A DNA stretch of 64,000 bases from Mortierella alpina (lineage: Eukaryota; Mortierellomycota; Mortierellomycetes; Mortierellales; Mortierellaceae). The stretch lies in NCBI GenBank assembly GCA_029449245.1, contig JANATF010000017.1:124001-188000 (forward strand). The letters run 5' to 3'. Numbering within the stretch: the stretch's first letter is position 1; each line of letters starts with the position of its first letter. Made by a program: the position numbers and the translations under genes. The notes under the pieces were generated by a model that was not told the origin of the DNA, did not search any database, and saw only the letters and a program-made list of their open reading frames with translations. Positions 21,920 to 32,892 of the stretch are shown one piece after another.

Positions 21920-24013
21920 ATGTCTGCTACTGTGCGCGAGCTCTATGCACCCCACCCCAAGCCAGCAACCACCGTAGCTGCATCGAAACGGACAAGAATT
22001 GGCATAGACACAATTCAGAGTCGAGAGCCTCTTCCATTCAAGTTCCCAGCTACATCCTCACCAGGAGCCGAGCACGACGCCACCATCATTGGAATGATCA
22101 ACGACGACAACAGCTGGGCCGACATTGAAGCTGTTACAGGTGCGGAGGCCTTTGACCGATACTATACAATGCTAGACCCGGACTTGGAGGCGTTTTGGGA
22201 TAAGGAGGCAATGATCCGTTTGAACAAAATCGTCTGGGAATTGATACAGAGCAATAGGGCAGGAGACTCAAACTCAAACTCGGACTTGGACTTGGCAGCG
22301 ACGATGATGACGACGACGACAATAGTACCATCAGCAGCAGATCTGACTGTGCTAGCTGACGGACTGCCATGGGACAAGATCGCACGCAGCATGGATTCGA
22401 GCGCTGCAGTGTGCAGACATATTTGGAGCACATTTGGGGACGGGAGGCCTCTTTCAGAACAAGAGCGGGTTCTCTTGGCGATGGAAGAGAAGAGGAGGCG
22501 GAGGCGGATCCAAATTGAGAAGCAGGAGCAGGAGCGAGTCGCTAATGAGAAGGAACAGGCTCGGATCAAAGCTGAGAAGCAGGAGCAAGAACGAGTAGCT
22601 AAAGAGAAGGAACAGGCTCGGATCAAAGCTGAGAAGCAGGAGCAGGAACGTTTAGCTAAAGAAAAGGAACAGGCTCGGATCAAAGCTGAGAAGCAGGAGC
22701 AGGAACGCGTAGCTAAAGAAAAGGAAAAGGCTCGGATCAAAGCTGAGAAGCAGGAGCAGGAACGTGTAGCTAAAGAAAAGGAGAAGGCTCGGATCATCAA
22801 AGCCGAGAAGGAGAAGAAGGCCCGACTCGCTGCAGAGCAAGCGCAAGAGGAACGGGAGCAGGTTGCATTAGAAAAGAAGACAGCTGAAATGAGACTACGG
22901 GCAGAGGCGAGGAAAAGACCAGTACGAGCTTTGGCCGAAAGCAAAGGAATGAAGCCCTCCTCGGCGTCCTCAGCTGTCGTCGCAGTCGAGCTTGCAGCTG
23001 ATAACGTGGCGTCCAACGGGGGTGACGCGGGCTGGTCTCGTTTCGAGTCGGATGTTACGACGCGACAAAGGACGCGTCTTCAAGCACAGTCCTCAAAGAT
23101 ACAGCATAACAAGACGTTACTCGAGCAAGCTTTGAAGTTGCGGCGCCAGGCGGACGAGTATCGTCAGGAGATGTTATCCACCCTCCTCTCGCGTCAGGCA
23201 GCATGCAGGATCGAATATAATAGGCGCCTTGAGCATGGGAATGTACCAGTGTCTCATCCACACGCAGAGAACGATGGCAGGAAGGATCCAGTCGGTACAG
23301 GGAAACACGCCTTAATGGGAGCAGACAACGATACTCCTAATGGCGGGATGACAACAGCTTCAGGCCTTACATGCAGTCCTAATCTCTACGACACGCAACC
23401 GTTCAACAAGCCTTACAAGCGACCTCGCCCCAAGACGACCCACCCCATCTTTGTTCCCAGGTTCAAAGAGGTTCTGCAGCAAGCAGAGCAGCAAGCGGAA
23501 CGTCAGCGGCAATCAAATCTTCAGCAGAGGAAACAGACAAACCCCACTCCATCAACCGCTGCGTTTGTGCATTATGTGTATGTTTACGGCGTCGGTCTCG
23601 TGCGCAAACCAGTTTCTGGCGCCTCTCAAGCCTCCGTGGACCTGACTGACGCTAAGGAGCGTGGATCAGAGGCAAATCCGAAGCAGCAGGCGATACCGGC
23701 AGTATCAGCAACAGTATCAAATTCAAGATCGCTCACAGCTACCGTTGCAGGAGCAAGTTCTGGTGTCGTGAGCGCGACCTTGCCATTCAACATGCCGCCG
23801 CGAATGAACGTCATGGAATCCCCGGATAGTACGAGTGCTATCCCAAATCCGTACTACGACATCTTGACGTGGTCTTCAGAGGACATTGGAGGCGTATGGA
23901 ACTTTTGGGTGCAGAATGGCGACAAGTGGGACTACATCTCAAAAACGGTTCTTTCAGGACGGCACTCTCCGCAGGAGTGTCAAGCCTTTGTCATGGGGGC
24001 CGGGTTTGTCTAA
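21920..24013 (+). CDS. Myb/SANT-like protein with tandem charged repeats
   Basis: Single-exon gene, 697 aa. Residues about 50-115 hold a degenerate SANT-like unit (NSWADIEAVTG, DRYYTMLDPDLEAFW) that closely resembles the second Myb-like gene of this window at 47.7-49.8 kb. Residues 197-295 are about five copies of a 19-residue Lys/Glu/Gln unit (AEKQEQERVAKEKEQARIK), encoded by 57-bp direct repeats, predicted to form one long charged helix. A Ser/Thr/Gln-rich region follows. The last 50 residues are another Myb-like unit (WSSEDIGGVWNFW, WDYISKTVLSGRHSPQEC). A nuclear DNA-binding role is likely but unproven. Confidence 0.75.
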   Translation: MSATVRELYAPHPKPATTVAASKRTRIGIDTIQSREPLPFKFPATSSPGAEHDATIIGMINDDNSWADIEAVTGAEAFDRYYTMLDPDLEAFWDKEAMIRLNKIVWELIQSNRAGDSNSNSDLDLAATMMTTTTIVPSAADLTVLADGLPWDKIARSMDSSAAVCRHIWSTFGDGRPLSEQERVLLAMEEKRRRRRIQIEKQEQERVANEKEQARIKAEKQEQERVAKEKEQARIKAEKQEQERLAKEKEQARIKAEKQEQERVAKEKEKARIKAEKQEQERVAKEKEKARIIKAEKEKKARLAAEQAQEEREQVALEKKTAEMRLRAEARKRPVRALAESKGMKPSSASSAVVAVELAADNVASNGGDAGWSRFESDVTTRQRTRLQAQSSKIQHNKTLLEQALKLRRQADEYRQEMLSTLLSRQAACRIEYNRRLEHGNVPVSHPHAENDGRKDPVGTGKHALMGADNDTPNGGMTTASGLTCSPNLYDTQPFNKPYKRPRPKTTHPIFVPRFKEVLQQAEQQAERQRQSNLQQRKQTNPTPSTAAFVHYVYVYGVGLVRKPVSGASQASVDLTDAKERGSEANPKQQAIPAVSATVSNSRSLTATVAGASSGVVSATLPFNMPPRMNVMESPDSTSAIPNPYYDILTWSSEDIGGVWNFWVQNGDKWDYISKTVLSGRHSPQECQAFVMGAGFV
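22512..22800 (+). repeat. 57-bp coding minisatellite, about 5 copies
   Basis: Direct repeats of a 57-bp unit beginning GAGAAGCAGGAGCAG and ending CGGATCAAAGCT. Copies differ by a few substitutions and the array keeps frame, encoding a 19-residue coiled-coil unit in the Myb-like gene. The last copy has a 3-bp insertion (ATC). Confidence 0.85.
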
Positions 24014-24288
24014 CCGAGAAGGCATGGGATCTTTCTTTTCTTCACTCTCCTTCATCAAATCTTGCAAAGGATATGGAAGACGCAGATCTACAAACTCGAC
24101 TGTCGCTTTTCTCATCCCTTGTTGCTCAGTTGCCTATATTCGCAAAATAATTGAGCTGTAATTGTACGATGCTTCTTCACCCGCAAACCAGCTGGGCTGT
24201 ATTTATGTCAAGTATAAAAGCAAACGGTGCGTATGTAACATACTGGATCAGTTCTTTTTTTTTTTTTGTATGAAAGTGTTCTATTATG

Positions 24289-25785
24289 TTATTTGCTGCG
24301 TGCTATTGCGTCTGTTTCGCGCTCCCTCCGCCTCCTGGCAATGTCCAATCCGTAATGCTCTTCCAAGTAGTCGATGATAGCGGGAATTGTGGTCAAGGAG
24401 TTGAACGTCCTCCGCTCTATAAGGATAACACATATAAAAAGTCGCTCAGTTACTTCACAGATGCGGAGGAAACAAAAAAGAAGTTGAAGTGTGAAATAAA
24501 AAAAGACAATGCTTGCTTACCGGCGTTGGACATGGTGCCTTCAAACATGTACATCAGATGATGATGAAAGATGAACGCGTTTGTTCCATAGGAGAGTGCC
24601 AGATCCACATAGTCTTCAATACACTCCCAAGGCGTGACCTTGTGTCCTGCAAACAGTGCTGGGTTCTCCAGGATCCCCCTTGCTGACATGGTGCCTATCG
24701 ATTGAAAAGTAATAGCAGGCTGGTAAGCAAGGGTGGATCATGTATAGGTATGTAGGTAGGAAAGTTTAGATCCAGGTTTGTGATAGAGGTCTCCTTGTGT
24801 CATATTTACCATCGACTCCTGTAGCCTCGACGATCCTGTTAGCATCCTCGATCGAAAAGACGTCGCCGTTGGCCAGCACGGGTACAGTTGACACCTCCTT
24901 GACGAGCTTCATTCCTTCCAAGTTGACTGGTTCAGTCGACTTTTGTCTCTTGGTCCTGCCATGGACTGTAATGAAATCGACACCGACGGACAGGGCTCGT
25001 TTGACAAACTCCTCTGTTTCCCTAGCAAGTATGAGATATACATCGTCAAAATGCGTGTTCATTTGACGTCCCTTCAAGATCACCACTTTATGCCCAGCGT
25101 CCTTTCTCTCTCTTCACACATCGGGGGGGTTTACCGAAGGTCCTTGTGTATCCGGATTTTGATCGAGCAAGGAACTTGAACACGAGCCTTGGTCATCCGA
25201 ATCATATCACGGACAGTCTCCGGATCGGACATGAGATGGGAGCCGATTTTCTCTTGGATAGCCCATTTTTGAGGACAACCACAGTTGATGTCGATCCCAG
25301 AGACATAAGGTGCAGCGAGTTCGGCTGCATTGGCGAGGTCGACGCCGTTCGAGGCCGCAAACTGGATGACGACGGGGTCATCCAGCATGTTGGTTGAGAA
25401 CTCGCATTCTCGAGAGTAATTACTGGCAGAGAAGACGTCTGCGAGGATCATGGGCGTGTAGACGATATCGCAGTTGTACCTATGTACATAAAGGGTGTGA
25501 GAGAGCGAGAGTGAGAGAGTGAGAGAGTGAGAAGACAGGACAGGTAGATGGTGAGGTTGAGTAGAAGTCGAGACAGTGAAGAGCAAGAAAGAAGTGCTAA
25601 AGTGGAGGGAAGGAGACAGCGAAGGCGACTTGGGCTTAAACTTGCCTTCGGACTAGTTCGCGGAACGGAAGTTTGCTGTAGCGCACCATGGGAGCACAAA
25701 CATTGAGGGGCCTCGTGGTGGTGGAGAAGAGCTGCATGATGTCTGTCCTGGGAAGGGACCTTGGAGAGCTGTAATCCATGGCCAT
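24289..25785 (-). CDS. DUS4: tRNA-dihydrouridine synthase DUS4
   Basis: FMN-dependent enzyme reducing uridine in the tRNA D-loop. Exons on the minus strand: 25785-25646, 25479-25135, 25021-24810, 24694-24521, 24416-24289; 332 aa. Motifs: NVCAPMVRYSKLPFRELVR (FMN site), YTPMILADVF, DINCGCPQKWA with the catalytic Cys, VHGRTKRQKS, and NGDVFSIEDANRI. These match DUS4 rather than DUS1, 2 or 3. Intron 1 starts GCAAGT; phase requires CGA AG joined to G TAC, so it is a GC-AG intron. ATG 25785 is followed two codons later by another ATG; the frame stays open upstream, so the exact start is uncertain. It is divergent from the GST-VOC gene. Confidence 0.93.
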
Positions 25786-26373
25786 CCCTTCAAAGTGGAT
25801 GGGATTGTGGAGGATGAAAGTGGATCGGAGCAGAGGCAGAGAGCGAGTTGATGGCAATGTGCTATCTGGATGGATGGGCTCTGCGCTGTCGATGGATGGG
25901 CTCTGCGCTGTCGATGGATGTGGAGGATGTGGAGGATGTGAAGTCAATAGATCTCTTCTGATTATGATCAATAGCCGAGACAAGCGACGCCACCAAAGTC
26001 TGGCTGAGGACTGTTCTCTGCGGTGGTCTGGGCGCAAAAAAGCAGTGTCCTTGTTCGTCAATTGAAGCAGGCTTGTTTACGGCTGTGGGCTCAGGTGCAC
26101 AGTTTGTTGGTCTCAGAAAGGCGTGAGATCAATAATGCGCGAGACGGGTGATTGGTCGTGCACGCGTCATGTAGCTGGTGTAGCCTGGTCAGGGAGTGCG
26201 TCGCCGCAAGAATAGACATTGCCACCAATCGACGGCTCACTCACGCCGCGTATAAATACAGCAACAGCTCGCGGTTCTGTTTTCTTTCTATCAACAACAA
26301 ACACCCACACAAAGAGCACCGGCACACTATCACTCCCACTTTTTTATTCTCACGCCCGCATCAACATCGAAAA
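25786..26373. promoter_or_regulatory. Divergent promoter, DUS4 / GST-VOC
   Basis: 588 bp between divergent starts. On the plus strand a CCAAT box at 26225-26229 and a TATA box (TATAAATA, 26251-26258) precede the GST-VOC ATG by about 145 and 120 bp. This is the clearest core promoter in the window and suggests strong or inducible expression. A short GGATG repeat occurs at about 25870-25935. Confidence 0.6.
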
Positions 26374-27902
26374 ATGACCAAGAGAGATTCCCCCTCCAGC
26401 TCGCAAGACGTCGATATGAGCTCCTCGGATCTGAAGAAGGTCAAGGTCAATGCCTGGGCTTATCCTCAGGACGAGTACGCGCTCACCTCGGAGCTCATCA
26501 AAAACTCCAAGTTCGAGATTCTTTACATGGCCACGCGTGCCCGTGCCGAGACCCCGCGTTTGCTGCTTGAGTACATCGGAGTAAGACCCTCAAGCTCATT
26601 TCATCGTTCTGCAACTGCGATTTGAAGGTCGAACTTGTTTTCGCTGACCTTATGCGCTTTATATCTAGGCCAACTACGTTAGTGTGACTCCTGTCGGGTG
26701 GCCCAAGGGCAAGGCCGACACGCCCTTCGGTCGTCTTCCTGTTCTTTCGCACATCAAGCCTGACGGATCCATCTTCACTATTCCAGAGGTGTCTGCCTTG
26801 ACCCGGTACCTTGCTAGACTTGCTGGTCTGACGGGGGATACTCTTGAAGAGGATGCTCTTGTGGATGCTGTCTTCTCTTGTGCAGAGCAGAATGTCCTTG
26901 AAGTGCTGATGTCAGAAATCTGGACAAAGCCCGATCCCACCGCCAAGGAGTGCGCCGAGGAGGCCTTCAAGAAGATTGTGCCTCTCTTTGATGGACTCGA
27001 GCGTTACTTGGAAAAGAATGGCTCCAATGGCTATCTTATCCGTGAGAAGGTAAGTTAGAAAAAAAAAAGGCCCGATCTTGCATTAATCTAGCCCATCAAA
27101 CTAATTTTTTTCTTGCTCCAACAACTCTATAGACAACCTATGCCGAGTTTCCTTGGTATGACTGGATGAGCTTCTTCTATTCTGATTACTCTGAGCTCAT
27201 GAAAGCCCTCGTCTCCGAGACTGTGCGTCCCGCATGCTACAAACTGTACAAGCGCTTTGAGGCCAACCCTCGCCTTCAAGCCTACATCGATGGTGGCCGA
27301 TGGAAGCATCGCCCTGCGACTCCCTTCCGCGGCTTGTACTCGGCCGGCTTCATCTCTCAAGACTGGGAAAGATGTAAGCATGTGTTTTCGTGTGCGGATC
27401 GCCAAATGCACTATCATGAATGTGTTTGATTGACACTATGTTCAAAATGCTCCAATTTTTAGCACTCGAGTTCTACACCAAGACACTTGGTTTTGAGTGT
27501 GTTCTCAATGTCCAGCCTAAAGGTTGTCCCGAAGGCAGCCGCTACATGGAGTTCAAGGTCGATGGACAGGATAAATCAAAGTTCACCGTCTATTCTCACG
27601 GAAAGTCTGCTAAAGCCTGTGATGCATCCTCTGGTTCCTGTGGGATCTCCCTTGCTGTCAGAAGTGTTCAAGAAACGCATGACCATCTTGTCACGAAGGT
27701 AGGCATTTTTTTTGTAGTGATTTGTTCGTGACGAGTCTTCAGATTTTTTCATTTTGCTGATACCCATTTCTTTGCTTGTCATTGTGCCATGCTATAGGGT
27801 GTCGAGTTCAAGATGCCTCCCACCAAGACCTCCTGGGGCTATATGGCTCAGTTCTGCGATCCTGATGGCAACAAGCTGATGATTGACTCTGCCGATGAAT
27901 GA
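26374..27902 (+). CDS. Glutathione S-transferase fused to a glyoxalase-like (VOC) domain
   Basis: Exons 26374-26580, 26669-27049, 27133-27373, 27463-27698, 27798-27902; 389 aa. Residues about 37-115 form a thioredoxin-like GST N-domain (KFEILYMATRARAETPRLLLEYIG, then PFGRLPVL and the cis-Pro region, ending TIPEVSALTRYLARLAGL, which fits the E/S-x-x-A-I-x-x-Y-L pattern). Residues about 125-235 are a helical GST C-domain. From about residue 250 comes a VOC (glyoxalase/bleomycin-resistance) fold: GFISQDWERSLEFYTKTLGFE, a beta-rich middle, and QFCDPDGNKLMI. The junction falls inside exon 3, so this is one transcript and not two neighbouring genes. Likely cytosolic detoxification coupling glutathione conjugation with a VOC activity; substrate unknown. 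A decayed copy lies 350 bp downstream. Confidence 0.88.
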
Positions 27903-28248
27903 TTCTGGAATGAACAGCCCTTCCTGAACCTCATCTTTTGATTATATATTCTCATTATTAAACATCTTTGAAAAACTCATGCTGTGTATCTCGAACTGGT
28001 TGGAGTAGGGAGTGAAGATCAAGAGCAGACTGAATGTGTGCACACGGTGACGCCAAGTTGAGAGTAATGATAGAACGGTGTGAGTGATGTATGACTGAAC
28101 AGAGAAAAGGTGAAAGAAAGTATGGCGTCCTCATCAGTCTCGCGATGTCAAGCGACGTGTATTGAAGTACAGCTGAGCTGGGCGCTGCTGGCTCTATATC
28201 AACGGTCCAACGCTCACCACCCACACACTGTCGCAAACGTGTGGTAGC

Positions 28249-28860
28249 ATGGCCAAGAGAAGATCGCCCTGAGGGCGTAGGCGTGAGCTCTTGGATCAGA
28301 GCTCGACTGTCAAGGTCGAGACCGTCACTTGCAATAGTGCCCACCTTAAATGGTTCAAGCTCAACCAACCGAATACCGCTTTCTATTCTAATTTCTCTGA
28401 GCGCTCATCTCTGGAGCTGTGCGACAAATCTACGCCCTCAAGGCTACATCGCCAAATGGTTGATGGAGGCATCGCCCTGCGATCCCCTTCCACGGCTCAT
28501 ACGCTATAGACATCATGGTCTGGAGTGATCTACGCCAGTCGGTAATGTGTTGCTGACGGCAAGTTTGATTAGCGCTGGTAGTGCTGGAAGTGTTCATGTC
28601 TTCATAAGAGGGGTAAGCATGCATGCAGATAGAGTAACAAACGGTTTGTGTGCATTGCTTTGCTCATGTTGCCATCCTCAACTTTGTTTCGTGGTTTTTG
28701 CTGGCCAAGCGCTGTAGTTCAAGATGCCTCCCTGAAAAATGTCCTGAGCTTACATGACTCAGGTCTGCGACCCTGAAGGCCCACAGGATCGATCACCTTG
28801 TTCTTTGATTCTCATTAACCAAATTTGCATTCTACAAAGGCTCTGCTATGTATATCTGGC
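28249..28860 (+). pseudogene. Decayed tandem copy of the GST-VOC gene
   Basis: Starts with ATGGCCAAGAGA (parent ATGACCAAGAGA) and a GAGCTC..GGATC block as in parent exon 1. Parent exon 2 is missing. From about 28375 it follows parent exon 3 (TCTATTCT..TTCTCTGAGC, CTACATCG..ATGG, GCATCGCCCTGCGA..CCCTTCC). At 28718-28790 it follows exon 5 (TTCAAGATGCCTCCC, then TGCGACCCTGA). In the parent frame there are stops at 28733 (for Thr) and 28745 (TGG to TGA), plus several small deletions. Similarity continues into the 3' UTR (TTTGATTCTCATTA, CTGCTATGTATATCT). It cannot encode a working protein. Confidence 0.85.
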
Positions 28861-29829
28861 ACGAAGGAGAGCGCGAGGCGGCTCTGGATCCCCTAAGGTG
28901 TAGTTTACGCAAGTCTCCTGAAGCTGGATCTGTTTCCTCTGCTGGAGAGAAGCGGGATCAAACGACGGGAGCCAAAGAGGGAGTGTTGGAAGGGAAGCAT
29001 GAAACTCGCTGTTCCCTTGTCAAGCCTCGACAGACAGGGGCAGACGCCGTGAGAAAGGCGGGCGTTGTCAGGGGGAGTACAAGGGTAATGAATGAATGAA
29101 TGAATGAAGGGTACTGGGGATACGTACTGTCCATGCAGGCTATCGATGTCGTCTCAGAGAACGCATGCAATGTAGAGCAGGAGCGGTCGTTGCCCCAACC
29201 ATGCTGTGTCTGTCGGCTGTTGTGCTGTGGTGGACACGGACAATGTGTGGAGAAGATTAGGCGACGTTGTATGGCTACATGGTGTGTTCTCTCCTGTTGT
29301 TCTCGGCTGTTTTTCTTCTCTTGGACCGTTCCGCCAATCCTTCCTGTCCTTCCTGTCCTTCCTGTCCTCCTTCCTCCCTTCCTTCCTTCCTTCCTTCCAT
29401 CCTTCCTTCCATCCATCCATCCTTCCGTCCCTCAGTCCCTCAGTCCCCTCCGTCCTTCATTCCTTCATCAGTCATCCTGCCATCCTCCTTTGGCACACGG
29501 CATCCTCTCTTCACGCGGACGACGACGACGACTCTTCTTCTTTTCATTGGCGGAGCAGCGAACAGGACTTCAGCTGTACATCACCTCGCTCATCGACCCA
29601 TGCCACAGGGATCACTTTCGCGCACATTCCACCCAAGCATCCACGCGCATCAGCACTAGGCTGCATCTCGCTCTTCTGTGGGGCATCTTGTCTCCCACCC
29701 ACCTCACCTTCGCCAGGATCCCCCATTCTACTTTTTATTTCGTTGCTGGTACCTGCACTCGAGACAAGACACCCGCTCGGACTTGCATCAGTCGGCTGAT
29801 CCTCCTCGACCCACAGTCTCACCCACTCA
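28861..29829. other. Upstream region of TBC gene with CCTT microsatellite
   Basis: Nearly 1 kb. A TGAA repeat at about 29088-29108 and an imperfect CCTT/CCAT pyrimidine tract at 29330-29440. The overlapping low-complexity open frames on both strands are produced by these repeats. No gene supported. Confidence 0.45.
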
Positions 29830-32687
29830 ATGGCCACGGCCGCTCCTGCACCACCGCCCCTTGAGCGCAACAAAAGTAATGACTTTATAACACCGGCCTT
29901 GGATGCAGCTCCATCACAGCAGCAGCAGCAACCGCCACGGCGGATGCTCAAGACCAGCAAGTCCGTTGACGGCCTGCGTCGCGCCAGATCCCACACAGCC
30001 GATCCGTCGCTTCATAGCTCAAGAAGACACTTTGAGGACTTTTATGCGAACTCCCCCAGTCTGACGCAAACCCAGCTGGACGCTTACGGAGCGCCTTACG
30101 AGAACCAAGGAAGCTACACCTCCCTGCACCGGAACGTGAGTGGGCCTAACCCCGGACGCAGCAGATATCGTCAAGATCAAGACGGCGAGCGTTTCCTTAC
30201 GCATCAGCAGTTCCAGCAACGGCAGCAACAGTCGCAAACGCAAACACCACAACCACAACCACAGCAACAGCAGCAACAGCAGCAACAGCAGCAACAGCAG
30301 CAACAGCAGCAACAGCAACAACAGCAGTTACAGCAACAGCTACCTACTGTGCCTTCGCAGCCTCCGAGTCAGTCCCCGTATCAGGGCCTCCATGTTCAAG
30401 GCAATCATATGGCTTCACGCTCGACTCCAAAACTCACACTTGCCCCACAGACAGCCTCGCAGTACAGCAGCGACTCGAAGGAGACTCGGTCCTTCAATGG
30501 CATGCCAGGACAACTCGAGACTAAGCCAAAGTCCAAGTCGTCCAAATTGAAGCCGATTGTGCCTGCGGAAAAACAGGATGATGATCATGTAGAGCGGTAG
30601 GTGGTTGCCCAGTCTAGCTTTCTTTTGCTGGCGTTCTTGCGTCTGGAGACAAGGATCGTTCTCTAGAAGAACCGGAAGATGCCTAGCGCCCGTTTTTTGC
30701 TCTCACACTGCGATTTCTCTGATTCTTTTTTTGCTCCTTATTACGGTCTGCTCATCAATGTTCTTTTTTATTTTCTGTTGGGCTGAAATGGATGCTCTGC
30801 ATGCTCAATAGCGACCAATACGGATTCAAGAAGGAGTCGCAATGGCTCTCACACCATGATTTTGTAATCTTTGAGACCTACTATATACCCATCATGGAAC
30901 GTCGTCGACAAAAATGGGCCATCTTCATGAACGACTCGCATGGAGAGCTCCCACCTCGATCTGCAAAGCGTATGTTGGGAAAAAGAAGCCGTGATCACGC
31001 ACCTTCCTTTTTGTGGATGCAGCGCCGTCCAAAGCACCTGGCTGGAACAGGGAGGGTCGCGCCTAGCAACACAAATATCTCACACAGTTCCTGTCTCTTT
31101 ATTGTGCCTGTATACCTTATTAGTGAAGAGATACATTCGTAAAGGGATTCCACCGGCATTACGAGGCGAGGTATGTGATCGCGCGCGTTTCGTTTTAGCG
31201 GCTCATCGATGGCATAAGGAGATCTCGCGTCGGGTCAGCTGCACACGGCGAATAACTTTATTCTTGTACCACCATCGTGTGCCGTCCTTTGGACAGAGAA
31301 CATTGAAAGGGCTTATCCTTTGCAGTGGTCACTAACCATACCATCTTTCGTTCCATTCTCTGCAGGCTTGGTTCCATTACAGTGGCGCAGAGGACAAGTG
31401 CAAGGCCAATCCTGGACTTTTTAAACGATTGCTTGCACAGGCAAATGCCAAGGGAACTGCAAATGAGCACGCAGAAGTCATTGAGCGAGGCAAGTGCTCC
31501 GAACAACATTTTTTTTTATCTTGAATCTGGATCACCATGAGTTTCTGACAGCCATGCCCCAGGCTAATCGATCTTCACCCGGATCTACCTTTGCTCTCTC
31601 TGCCTTTCACAATGATATTCCGATTGGGGCAACACGCACTCCTAGATCTGCACAGGACATTTCCCGAAAATATCAACTTCAAATCACAGATCACACAGCA
31701 GCAGGATGGCAGCTCTCAGCTTTCCACGGAGAATGTTGCAGCGATCCAATCGCTGCGACGAGTTCTCTTGGCCTTCAGTCTACATTGTCCTACGATCGGG
31801 TACTGCCAGTCTCTCAACTACATTGCAGGAATGCTCCTTCTTTTTATGAATGAGGAGCAATCGTTCTGGACGCTTTCAGTGATCATTCAAAACTTTTTAC
31901 CCGAGGGCATGTACGACGTGACGATGGAGGGCGCCAACATTGATCAGGCGGTGCTGATGACCCTGATCATGGAGCGGTTACCGGGTGTGTGGGCCAAATT
32001 CAGCAATGGCGCGACCTCGGTGGACATGGACGAAGGACCTGGACTGCCGACGGTGACCTTGGTGACCAGCCACTGGTTCCTGACCCTTTTTATCAACATT
32101 CTTCCTGTCGAGGTAACAAAAACAGCACGATTTGCGGTTTTACGTTTTGTTTTGTGGTCTCCTCTCATTGCCTAGCGGAATCATTAACCAAAAAAAACCC
32201 CCCCACTCCTCTGGTTGTCGTTGACAAAAAAACATTCAATCAACAGTCGATTCTCCGAGTCTGGGATTGCTTCTTTTATGAAGGTCGCAAGATTCTGTTC
32301 CGAATGGCGCTTACTATCCTGAGGCAGCACGAGGCAGAGATTTCAAAGATTGACGATCCGTTGGAGGTCTTTCAGGTGGTGCAGGTACGTGCTTGCATGC
32401 AGCAGTTGCATTTCGTTAGCACACCCCCCCTTTTTTTTGTTTTTCCCCCCCAATTAATATTGCTCGCCAGACACCTAACCGTCCTTCTAACCGCTACATA
32501 GAATATACCCAAGCGATTGATTGACTGCCACAAACTGATGGAGGCATGCTTCAAACGGATGGGATCCTTTGACTTGACGACCAAGGATATTGACCGACGC
32601 TATGATCAGTTCCGGGCAAAGAGGAAAAGTGCCAGGGCGGCTGCCCAGGCATCGAGATCCGCGGCTCATCGTGAACCAAAGAAATGA
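29830..32687 (+). CDS. TBC-domain Rab GTPase-activating protein
   Basis: 628 aa; exons 29830-30596, 30812-30969, 31124-31170, 31366-31489, 31646-32112, 32247-32384, 32502-32687. Residues 1-255 are disordered and include a run of 22 Gln. The TBC domain follows: KGIPPALRGEAWFHYSGA, the Arg-finger motif IERDLHR (IxxDxxR) and the Gln-finger motif GYCQ (YxQ), then FWTLSVII, RLPGVWAKF, SHWFLTLFINILP and RVWDCFFYEG. Both catalytic fingers are present, so it should be an active RabGAP in membrane traffic. The Asp codon of IxxDxxR is split by intron 4, which begins GCAAGT (GC-AG). The C-terminus is Lys/Arg/Ala-rich. It converges on the mucin-like gene. Confidence 0.93.
30253..30335 (+). repeat. CAG/CAA repeat encoding polyglutamine
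   Basis: A 9-bp pattern CAGCAACAG repeats with few interruptions and encodes about 22 consecutive Gln in the TBC protein, flanked by further Gln/Pro/Thr-rich sequence. It is in frame and probably length-variable between strains. Confidence 0.85.
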
Positions 32688-32892
32688 AAACGATTCTTGA
32701 AGAAAAAAAAAAACCAGAAAACCAAAAAAAACCTCCCTTTCTCTATATTGACACCTCTGGAAAAAGTGCGGCGCCCATGAAGGGAAAAAGAAAGATGTTG
32801 GAAAGTGGATTATCGTATGTTTTCCCGCTGGATTGTGTTTGTTTTTTTATTTTTTTTGGGGATGGGGTTGAATCATGCAGAGGTGCTTTGGA

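Noticed and set aside
29154-29420. Lys/Gly/Glu-rich repeats (WKEGRKEGRKEDRK) on the minus strand
   Set aside because: Direct product of the CCTT microsatellite, not a protein-coding gene.
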